From positions 1 through 20,349 of the forward strand of contig DCMF01000080.1 in the NCBI GenBank assembly GCA_002321305.1: 20,349 nt of DNA, in the 5' to 3' direction. The translations under genes were made by a program, and so were the position numbers. Origin of the DNA: Verrucomicrobia bacterium UBA1629 (GTDB taxonomy: Bacteria; Verrucomicrobiota; Kiritimatiellia; RFP12; UBA1067). Within the stretch, counting starts at the first letter, position 1; every line of letters starts with the position of its first letter. A model generated the notes under the pieces. The model searched no databases, had not been told where the DNA came from, and saw nothing but the letters and a program-made list of their open reading frames with translations. Of this stretch, positions 7,598 to 13,510 are shown piece by piece.

Positions 7598-7615
7598 CCG
7601 GACGGCCCCGTCCGG
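7598..7615. promoter_or_regulatory. Palindrome over the -35 region of the MATE promoter
   Basis: CCGGACG (7598-7604) and CGTCCGG (7609-7615) form a perfect 7-bp dyad around GCCC. It spans roughly -47 to -30 relative to the predicted MATE transcription start, where a regulator could bind. No linked regulator gene is seen, so the operator role is only inferred. Confidence 0.4.
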
Positions 7616-7625
7616 CGCCTTTCCG

Positions 7626-7637
7626 ATTTGGTATAAT
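7626..7637 (+). promoter_or_regulatory. Extended -10 promoter of the MATE gene
   Basis: ATTTGGTATAAT: a consensus TATAAT at 7632-7637 with an upstream TG (extended -10). ATG 7649 begins 12 bases after the box ends, so the predicted transcript has a leader of only a few bases. Confidence 0.7.
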
Positions 7638-7648
7638 ACGCGCCCGCT

Positions 7649-8989
7649 ATGGAGTCCCTCAAGACACAACTGAAAAGGCTGACAGTCCCCATTTTCATGG
7701 AGATCGCCCTCGTCATGCTTGTCGGCTTCGTCGACACGCTGATGCTCTCGCGCTACAGCGACAACGCCGTGGCGGCCGTCGGCCTCGACAACCAGATCAT
7801 CGCGCTCGTCTTCCTCGTCTACCAGTTCGTCTCGACGGGCGCGGCGATCGTCTGCGCCCAGTACCACGGCGCGGGGCTGCGCAAGCGGCTCGTGCAGGTC
7901 GTCGGCCTCGCCCTGATCCTGAACGCCGTCGTCGGCCTCGTCGTGAGCGCGGCGCTCTGCCTCTGCGCCGAGGACATCGTGCGCCTCATGGGCCTGCGGG
8001 AGGAGCTGGTCGCCGACGGGGCCGTCTACCTGCGGATCACGGGCTCGCTCTCGTTCTTCCAGTCGCTCGCGTTCGCGTTCGGCGCGTCCCTGCGCAGCGT
8101 CGACCGCGTGAAGGCCCCGATGGCCGTCGTGGCGGTCGCGAACGCGGTGAACGCGCTCGGCGACTACGCGCTCATCTTCGGCCACTGGGGCTGCCCGGAG
8201 ATGGGCGTCGCGGGCGCGGCGTGGGCGACGGCCATCAGCCGCATCGTCGCCTGCGTCCTGATCGCGGCGATCCACTTCAGGACGCACATCCCGACGTTCC
8301 CGCTCGCCTGGTTCCGCCCGTTCCCGTGGGGCGAGCTGCGCAACGTCTTCAAGATCGGCTTCCCGGCGATGGGTGAGGAGCTCTCGTACTGCCTCTCGCA
8401 GGTGACGATCACCTATTTTGTGAACAAGATCAGCACGGACGCGCTCATCGTGCGCACCTACGCGGTGAACTGCATCATGTTCGTCTACCTCTTCTGCGTG
8501 AGCATCACGCAGGGCGGCGACATCCTCGTCGGGCATCTCGTCGGCCGCTCGCGCTACACGCCGGCCTACCTGATGGGGAACTTCTTCCTGCGGCGCAGCA
8601 TGGCGATCACGCTGACGTGCAGCGTCCTGCTCGCGCTGTGCGGGCCGTGGCTCTTCGCCGCGCTCACGAAGAACGCGGAGGTCATCCGCCTCGGCGTCAT
8701 CATCCTCTGGATCGACTGCGTGCTGGAGATCGGGCGCGTGCGGAACATCTTCGCCTGCGGCACGCTGCGCGCGACGGGCGACGCGGTCTATCCGCTGCTC
8801 GTGGGGGTGACGTTCCAGTGGGGCGTCGCGGTCGGGCTCGGCTGGCTCTTCGCGATCCCGTTCGGCTGGGGCATCGTCGGCGCGTGGGTCGCTTTCGCGC
8901 TCGACGAGAACCTGCGCGGCGTCTTCCTCTGTCGCCGCTGGCACGCGAAGGCGTGGGTCGGCCGCAGCTTCGCGGCGCGGATCGCCTAG
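7649..8989 (+). CDS. MATE family efflux transporter
   Basis: A 446-residue integral membrane protein of the multidrug and toxin extrusion family, exporting drugs or metabolites with Na+ or H+ entry at the inner membrane. About twelve hydrophobic segments are visible. The N-terminal LKRLTVPIFMEIALVMLVGFVDTLMLSRYSD... region is typical MATE TM1, with the 'D-T-L-M-L-S-R' segment and 'A-V-A-A-V-G-L' following; GVAGAAWAT near residue 190 is the family G-A-A-W/I-A-T motif. Length is normal for the family. The start is fixed because an in-frame TAA lies within the -10 box just upstream. No Shine-Dalgarno is possible in the few bases between the predicted transcript start and ATG, so translation is probably leaderless. 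The stop shares CTAG with the stop of the convergent ATPase gene. The substrate cannot be told. Confidence 0.93.
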   Translation: MESLKTQLKRLTVPIFMEIALVMLVGFVDTLMLSRYSDNAVAAVGLDNQIIALVFLVYQFVSTGAAIVCAQYHGAGLRKRLVQVVGLALILNAVVGLVVSAALCLCAEDIVRLMGLREELVADGAVYLRITGSLSFFQSLAFAFGASLRSVDRVKAPMAVVAVANAVNALGDYALIFGHWGCPEMGVAGAAWATAISRIVACVLIAAIHFRTHIPTFPLAWFRPFPWGELRNVFKIGFPAMGEELSYCLSQVTITYFVNKISTDALIVRTYAVNCIMFVYLFCVSITQGGDILVGHLVGRSRYTPAYLMGNFFLRRSMAITLTCSVLLALCGPWLFAALTKNAEVIRLGVIILWIDCVLEIGRVRNIFACGTLRATGDAVYPLLVGVTFQWGVAVGLGWLFAIPFGWGIVGAWVAFALDENLRGVFLCRRWHAKAWVGRSFAARIA

Positions 8990-9876
8990 CCGCGCACGCA
9001 GGGCGCAAAGCCGTCCCGCGCGCAGGCCGGGCGGGCGCGCGGGCAGCGCGGGTGGAACGCGCAGCCCGTCGGCCACGCCCACGGCGGGGGGACTGTCCCC
9101 GGAATGTCGGCGAGCGGCGCGTCCTTGGGCGCGTCGAGGCGCGGCACGGCCGCCAGGAGCCCCCGCGTGTAGGGGTGGCGCGGATGCGCCAGCACCGTGG
9201 GGACAGGCCCCCTTTCGACGATCTCGCCCGCATACATCACGTGCACGAACGACGCATAGCGCGCGACAAGCCCCAGGTTGTGCGTGATCAGGAGCACGGA
9301 CATCTTCCGCTCGTCCGCCACGCGCGCGATCAGGTCGAGGACGTCGCGCTGCGTCGTCACGTCGAGGGCCGTCGTCGGCTCGTCCGCCACCAGAAGGTCC
9401 GGCTCCTGCGCAAGGGCCATCGCGATCATCACGCGCTGCTGCTGCCCGCCCGACAGTTCGCAGGGGTACTTGCGCGCCGCCTCGGCGGGGAGTCCGACAG
9501 AGGCAAGCAGTTGAGGGGTGAGAGGTGAGGGGTGAGAGGTGAGAGGTGAGAGGTGAGAGGCGGACGCCGGATGGCGGGGGGCGCGCGGACGGGCCTCGTC
9601 GATCTGGCGGCCGACCCTCATCACGGGGTCGAGGCTCTGCATCGGGTTCTGGAAGACGTAGGCGATGCGGGGCCTGCCGACGAGGCGACCCGAGATCTCC
9701 GCCCGCTCGACGAGTCCGCCAAGGGCCAGCGCGGTCAGCGACTTGCCGCAGCCCGACTCGCCGACGAGCGCGACGCGGGCGTTTTCGGGAATCCCGAACG
9801 AGACGCCGCGCACGGGGACGGAAAGGCGTCCGCCCAGCCGGAAGGCGATGCGCAGGTTCTCGACCGACAGCAGCAT
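8986..9876 (-). CDS. Oligopeptide/dipeptide-type ABC transporter ATPase (OppD/DppD-like), carrying a repeat insertion
   Basis: A 296-residue ATPase of peptide or nickel ABC importers. Walker A GESGCGKS is at 39-46, the Q-loop FQNPMQSLDP at 75-84, signature LSGGQQQR at 141-148, Walker B LLVADEP at 161-167, and switch His199. The C-terminal CAFHPRCPRARPAC (Cys272, 278, 285) is the Opp/Dpp signature tail. Residues 106-122, in the helical domain between Q-loop and signature, are encoded by a heptanucleotide tandem repeat (9513-9560) and read as the heptapeptide SHLSPLT-SHPSPLT; all catalytic motifs remain. No permease, binding protein or second ATPase (OppF) is adjacent, which is unusual for this family. 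It lies 81 bases downstream of the Sel1 gene and may have its own weak promoter. A 19-codon frame (ATG at 9934) ends 4 bases before its ATG. Confidence 0.9.
   Translation of the reverse strand: MLLSVENLRIAFRLGGRLSVPVRGVSFGIPENARVALVGESGCGKSLTALALGGLVERAEISGRLVGRPRIAYVFQNPMQSLDPVMRVGRQIDEARPRAPRHPASASHLSPLTSHPSPLTPQLLASVGLPAEAARKYPCELSGGQQQRVMIAMALAQEPDLLVADEPTTALDVTTQRDVLDLIARVADERKMSVLLITHNLGLVARYASFVHVMYAGEIVERGPVPTVLAHPRHPYTRGLLAAVPRLDAPKDAPLADIPGTVPPPWAWPTGCAFHPRCPRARPACARDGFAPCVRG
9513..9560. repeat. Heptanucleotide tandem repeat within the ABC ATPase gene
   Basis: Nearly seven copies of GAGRGGT (GAGGGGT, GAGAGGT, GAGGGGT, then GAGAGGT units), 48 bases in all and so in frame. Gain or loss of one unit would shift the frame of the ATPase gene. 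The same word family, as CTCACTT/CTCATCC, recurs at 13411-13503. Confidence 0.9.
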
Positions 9877-9938
9877 TTCCTCAGCTCGGCAGCGCCAGCG
9901 CGCCGCACATCAAGATGTCATTCGCTTTCATGGCCCGC

Positions 9939-9950
9939 ATGATACCGAAT
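9939..9950 (-). promoter_or_regulatory. Weak candidate promoter for the ABC ATPase
   Basis: The minus strand reads ATTCGGTATCAT, resembling the ATTTGGTATAAT boxes elsewhere in the window but lacking the TG and a -35. It lies just after the Sel1 gene stop. Confidence 0.25.
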
Positions 9951-9957
9951 GGATGAC

Positions 9958-10689
9958 CTACCGCCCGCTCTTCCGCGTGCGCAGCCAGGTCGCGGCGGCC
10001 TGGTCGCCGCGCAGGGCGCGCGCGCGCATCGCCCAGTAGAGCGAACGCTCCGCGTCCCTCTCGACGCCGTGCCCGAACTGGTAGGCGGCGGAGAGGTTGT
10101 CCATCGCCTCCGGGTGCCCGAGCTCCGCCGCCGCCCGGTAGCACTTGACGGCCATCTCCCGGTCTGGCGGGCACCCGAAGCCGCGCAGGTAGCACGTGCC
10201 GAGGTTCACGAAGCCGTTCGGATCCCGCTCGCGGGCCGCACGCCGGAAGCAGTCGAAGCTCCGCTTCAGGATGCGCTCCAGCCGGTTCGTGTCCGTGCCC
10301 GCCCGCTCGAACGCCTCGGAAATCGCAATCGAGCCGAGCGCGTTCAAAGCCTGCACGTTCCCGCCGTCCGCCGCCTTCTGAAGGCAGGCGAAGTCGTTCT
10401 TCTCGACCGAGAGGAGATACCACGCGAGCGGATTGCCCTTCCGCTCCGCGAGTTCGCGGATCCTGTCGCGCGAGGCGTCGAGATACCTTTTCGCCAGTTC
10501 CCTGTCGTCCGTCGTGACGCCGTAGACGAACTGCTGCAGGGGCTTGCCGGCCTTCGCGTCGCGCGCGACGATCTCCCGCGCCTCGGCGTAGACCTTCGCG
10601 CCGCACGAGGTCGGCGCGTTCAGGAGCCGCACCACGGCGTCGGACGAGCTCATCGCCCCGAAAAGGCAAGCAACCGCAAGGAGCGTCAT
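9958..10689 (-). CDS. Sel1-like repeat protein, probably exported
   Basis: A 243-residue protein with Sel1-type tetratricopeptide-like repeats, protein-protein interaction modules. Clear repeat units are NLGTCYLRGFGCPPDREMAVKC... followed by YRAAAELGHPEAMDNLSAAYQFGHGVERDAERSLYWAMRA (about residues 170-230). Less regular units occur earlier (ACLQKAADGGNVQALNALGS near 100-120). The first residues (MTLLAVACLFGAMSSSDA) form a short hydrophobic segment ending in an A-x-A-like site, compatible with a signal peptide although the usual basic n-region is missing. ATG 10689 overlaps the stop of the upstream gene (ATGA), so translation is coupled to the hisS operon. The partner is unknown. Confidence 0.82.
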   Translation of the reverse strand: MTLLAVACLFGAMSSSDAVVRLLNAPTSCGAKVYAEAREIVARDAKAGKPLQQFVYGVTTDDRELAKRYLDASRDRIRELAERKGNPLAWYLLSVEKNDFACLQKAADGGNVQALNALGSIAISEAFERAGTDTNRLERILKRSFDCFRRAARERDPNGFVNLGTCYLRGFGCPPDREMAVKCYRAAAELGHPEAMDNLSAAYQFGHGVERDAERSLYWAMRARALRGDQAAATWLRTRKSGR

Positions 10690-11108
10690 AGGTAGGGACG
10701 GTACGTGTTCGTCAGCGTCTTCCAGTTCTTCTTCTTCGCGCAGATCGTGAGCGTCCGCTCGCGCCGCCAGAACCGCCAGCGGTCGGGACGCTCCACCTCG
10801 ACGATGTGGAAGCCGTCGCGGACGATCGAGTAGAGGTCCGGCAGGGAGAACCCCGCCTGCGTGCGCGTCTTCTCCGGCACCGAGAAGTAGAGGCGGCCGT
10901 CCGGCTTCAGGACGCGGTGCGCCTCCTTGACCGCCTGCCGCGAGACGGACGAGCCGTCCATCAGCACGACCTCGAACTGCGCGTCCTCGAAGGGGAGCGC
11001 GTTCGCCCTGTCCGTCGCGCGCCAGACGCGGCCCCTGAGGGGCGCGAACCGCGCGGGCAGGGCCTCGCCGGGGAAGCCGACCTCCAGGCTCGTGCGGACG
11101 CCCTTCAC
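10686..11108 (-). CDS. Small SAM-dependent methyltransferase-like protein
   Basis: A 140-residue product starting at GTG 11108, which overlaps the hisS stop by four bases (GTGA). It resembles the C-terminal half of a class I methyltransferase (Methyltransf_11 type): RANALPFEDAQFEVVLMDG (motif II/IV region), then AVKEAHRVLKPDGRLYFSVPEK (motif V-like, the most diagnostic stretch). The expected SAM-binding motif I near the N-terminus is degenerate: SLEVGFPGEALPARF replaces the usual ExGxGxG. The protein is also far shorter than the usual 200-250 residues. It could be a minimal or divergent enzyme or an inactive remnant. Its tight packing between hisS and the Sel1 gene indicates that it is expressed. 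No substrate is assigned. Confidence 0.7.
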   Translation of the reverse strand: MKGVRTSLEVGFPGEALPARFAPLRGRVWRATDRANALPFEDAQFEVVLMDGSSVSRQAVKEAHRVLKPDGRLYFSVPEKTRTQAGFSLPDLYSIVRDGFHIVEVERPDRWRFWRRERTLTICAKKKNWKTLTNTYRPYL

Positions 11109-12337
11109 GCGAGCGCGACCTCCGTCTCTTCGCGCGTCGCCATGTCCTTCAGGCGCGCGACGCCCGCCTCCACGTCGTCCGGCCCGAGGAACACGGCCTT
11201 CGCCGCGCCGTTCTGGTCGGCGTGCGAGAAGAACTTCTTCGGCTTCTGCGCATGGAGCGCGAGATCGACCGACTCGCCCGCCGCGCGCAGCTTCGCCGCG
11301 AGCTTCACCGCCGCGTCACGCTGCTCCGGGAACATGAAGCCGACCGCGACGCCCCTCTTCGCCGCCGCCGCGTCCGCACCCAGCCGCGCCTTCAGAAGCT
11401 CCGTCACGACCACGTCGCCGAAGCCGAGGCCGACCGCGCTCGTCGGCTCGCCGCCGATCGTCGTCAGCAGGTTGTCGTAGCGGCCGCCGCCGAAGATCGC
11501 GCGGAACTCGCCCTTCGTGTCGAACGCCTCGAAGACGACGCCCGTGTAGTAGCTGAGGCCCCGGATGACCGAGATGTCGAACTGGAGCGCGTCCGCAAAG
11601 CCCGCAAGCGCCGCGAGGCGGAAGAGCTCCACGAGTTCGGGGCAGTCCGCATAGCTCTTCGTGTCCATGATCGCGAAGGTCGCCTTCACGTCATCGTCCG
11701 TGAGCCCGCCGTCCTTCAGCATCGCGGCGATCTCCGAATCGGGCATCTTGCCGCGCTTGTCGAGCGCGAGGAAGACCTGCGCGTGCTTCTCGGCGGCGAT
11801 GCCGCTCTTCTGCAAAAGCTCGCCGAGGAACTTGCGGGAGGAGACGTGAACCTTGAAGTCGTCCGTCGAAAGCCCCATGCGCCGCAGGGCGTCCACCGCC
11901 GCGCCCAGCACCTCGACCTCCGCGAGGATCGAGTCCTCGCCGATGATGTCGACGTTCCACTGGTAGTGCTCGCGCTTGCGGCCCTTCGTCATGCGCTCGT
12001 AGCGGAAGCACTGCGCGATCGTCGTCCACTTCAGCGGAAAGGACAGCTCCTTCTGGCGCTGGGCGACCATGCGCGCGAGGGTCGGCGTCATCTCGGCGCG
12101 CAGGGCGAGGTGGCGCTCGGACTTGTCGAAGAAGTGGTAGATCTGCTCGCCGACCTCCTCGCCCGCCTTGCGCGCCAGGAGCTCGTAGCTCTCGACGACG
12201 CAGGCGTCATAGGGCCTGAAGCCCGCCGCCGCGCCCGCCGCGCGGAAGGCGTCGAACACCCGGTCGCGCCAGGCCATGTCCTCCGGATAGAAGTCGCGCA
12301 TGCCGCGCGGCGCCTCGAAACTCAGTTTTTCTGCCAT
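11105..12337 (-). CDS. hisS: Histidyl-tRNA synthetase
   Basis: A 410-residue class II aminoacyl-tRNA synthetase charging tRNA-His. The N-terminal PRGMRDFYPED (about 10-20) leads into motif 1; motif 2 is FRYERMTKGRKREHYQWNVDIIG (about 111-133), the HisRS-specific RGLSYYTG loop is at 259-266, and GGGRYDNL with G-x-GF (motif 3 region) at 283-306. A C-terminal anticodon-binding domain follows and the length is typical. In motif 2 the usual R-x-E-R-P-Q is R-Y-E-R-M-T, a variant seen in some lineages. AGGAG lies 7 bases before ATG 12337. The upstream promoter (12408-12437) would drive hisS, the methyltransferase-like gene and the Sel1 gene as one operon with 4-base overlaps. I saw no T-box leader. 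Confidence 0.96.
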   Translation of the reverse strand: MAEKLSFEAPRGMRDFYPEDMAWRDRVFDAFRAAGAAAGFRPYDACVVESYELLARKAGEEVGEQIYHFFDKSERHLALRAEMTPTLARMVAQRQKELSFPLKWTTIAQCFRYERMTKGRKREHYQWNVDIIGEDSILAEVEVLGAAVDALRRMGLSTDDFKVHVSSRKFLGELLQKSGIAAEKHAQVFLALDKRGKMPDSEIAAMLKDGGLTDDDVKATFAIMDTKSYADCPELVELFRLAALAGFADALQFDISVIRGLSYYTGVVFEAFDTKGEFRAIFGGGRYDNLLTTIGGEPTSAVGLGFGDVVVTELLKARLGADAAAAKRGVAVGFMFPEQRDAAVKLAAKLRAAGESVDLALHAQKPKKFFSHADQNGAAKAVFLGPDDVEAGVARLKDMATREETEVALA

Positions 12338-12407
12338 GCTTTACTCCTGTCGTCTTCGGAGACGGAAGCCGCCAGGACGACTCCGTTCCCCCGTCAACCA
12401 GCCGTGA

Positions 12408-12437
12408 AGATTACCATTTCTCTCATGCGTCTGTCAA
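12408..12437 (-). promoter_or_regulatory. hisS operon promoter
   Basis: The minus strand has a perfect -35 TTGACA (12432-12437), an 18-base spacer and TAATCT (12408-12413) preceded by TGG, an extended -10 form. Downstream in the leader is a 5-bp CGTCT/AGACG stem-loop (12351-12364) with a 4-base loop. The region is shared with the divergent nfnA promoter. Confidence 0.6.
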
Positions 12438-12484
12438 ATGGGCCGCATCCGCCGATCGGGCGACTCTCGGCACGTCCACGCAAA

Positions 12485-12496
12485 ATTTGGTATACT
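12485..12496 (+). promoter_or_regulatory. Extended -10 promoter of nfnAB
   Basis: ATTTGGTATACT, differing at one base from the MATE promoter box; the -35 position is poor. It would give a leader of about 50 bases before ATG 12553. Confidence 0.6.
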
Positions 12497-12552
12497 TTCC
12501 CTTCCACAAACAGAAGACAAGTTTCCGCAGGAAACGGAAAACGAAGGCAAAC

Positions 12553-13419
12553 ATGAACCGCATACTTTCCAAGAAGCAGCTTTCCGACAGCGTCTACCGC
12601 ATGGACGTGGAAGCCCCGCTCATCGCCCGGGAGCGCAAGCCCGGCCAGTTCATCATCCTCATGGTCGACGACCGCCTTGGCGAGCGCATCCCGCTGACCA
12701 TCGCCGACGCCGACCCCGACCGCGGCGCGATCACGCTCATCTTCCAGACGGTCGGCGCGACGACGCTGAAGCTCGCGCGCCTGGACGCCGGCGACAGCCT
12801 CCCGGCCGTCCTCGGCCCGCTCGGCAAGCCGACGTCCATCCGGGGCGCGAACGGCGAGAGGCCCGGCCGCGTCGTCTGCGTCGGCGGCGGCATCGGCGTC
12901 GCGCCGATGCACCCCATCGCCCAGGCCCTCAAGGCCGCCGGCAACGCGGTCACGATCATCATGGGCGCGCGCAACAAGGGACTCTTCGTGATGGAAGAGG
13001 AGATGCGCGCGATCGCGGGCGACCGCCTCATCCTCATGACGGACGACGGCTCGTCGGGCCGCAAGGGCCTCGTCACGGAGCCGCTGAAGGAGCTGTGCGA
13101 ACGCGGCGCCGTCGACGAGGTGATCGCCATCGGCCCGCCGGTCATGATGAAGTTCTGCGCGCTCGCGACGAAGCCCTTCGGCGTGAAGACGACGGTCTCG
13201 CTCAACACGATCATGATCGACGGCACGGGCATGTGCGGCGGGTGCCGCGTCTCCGTCGGCGGCGAGACGAAGTTCGTCTGCGTCGACGGGCCCGAATTCG
13301 ACGGACACGCCGTCGACTGGGACCTCATGCTCACGCGCATGGGCGCCTTCAAGCCCCAGGAAAAGGCCGCGAAGGATCACGTCTGCAACCTGATGAAAGA
13401 AGTGAAGGGGGAGAAGTGA
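12553..13419 (+). CDS. nfnA: NfnA: ferredoxin-dependent NADP+ reductase (bifurcating), FAD/[2Fe-2S] subunit
   Basis: A 288-residue subunit of the NADH-dependent reduced ferredoxin:NADP+ oxidoreductase, which couples reduction of NADP+ to oxidation of NADH and ferredoxin in anaerobes. RIPLTI (45-50) is the flavin-binding R-P-x-S/T motif, GGGIGVAP (111-118) the pyridine nucleotide-binding loop, and DGTGMCGGCRVSV with C228, C231 and C243 the [2Fe-2S] ligand region in the family form (D-G-T-G-M-C-G-x-C ... C-V-D-G-P-E-F). Related proteins are PyrK and sulfide dehydrogenase subunits; the adjacent nfnB decides the identity. ATG 12553 is preferred over in-frame upstream starts because homology begins there; the ribosome binding site (AAGG) is weak. 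The stop codon lies at the edge of the repeat at 13411-13503. Confidence 0.92.
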   Translation: MNRILSKKQLSDSVYRMDVEAPLIARERKPGQFIILMVDDRLGERIPLTIADADPDRGAITLIFQTVGATTLKLARLDAGDSLPAVLGPLGKPTSIRGANGERPGRVVCVGGGIGVAPMHPIAQALKAAGNAVTIIMGARNKGLFVMEEEMRAIAGDRLILMTDDGSSGRKGLVTEPLKELCERGAVDEVIAIGPPVMMKFCALATKPFGVKTTVSLNTIMIDGTGMCGGCRVSVGGETKFVCVDGPEFDGHAVDWDLMLTRMGAFKPQEKAAKDHVCNLMKEVKGEK

Positions 13420-13503
13420 GAGGTGAGGAAACTCGCCCCATCCCTCACTTCTCATCCCCCATCCCTCACTTCTCATCCCTCACTTCCCATCCCTCATCCC
13501 CTC
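13411..13503. repeat. Heptamer-word inverted repeat between nfnA and nfnB
   Basis: The left run (GAGAAGTGAG, AGGTGAGG) faces a right run of heptamers at 13443 onward: CCCTCAC, TTCTCAT, CCCCCAT, CCCTCAC, TTCTCAT, CCCTCAC, TTCCCAT, CCCTCAT. The left GAGAAGTGAG pairs perfectly with 13444-13453 or 13465-13474, so alternative hairpins are possible. The nfnA stop codon lies in the left arm. Confidence 0.85.
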
Positions 13504-13510
13504 TAAAACC

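Noticed and set aside
7544..9082. A 512-codon open frame on the minus strand opposite the MATE gene
   Set aside because: Its product is low-complexity Arg/Asp/Glu-rich with no domain; the plus-strand MATE frame has clear membrane segments and a promoter.
9878..9934. 19-codon upstream frame before the ABC ATPase as a leader peptide gene
   Set aside because: It ends 4 bases before the ATPase ATG, but it has no clear ribosome binding site or regulatory codon run, so it was not listed as a gene.
12338..12437. T-box or other riboswitch in the hisS leader
   Set aside because: The leader is about 65 bases with one small stem-loop, far shorter than a T-box, and no T-box sequence was seen.
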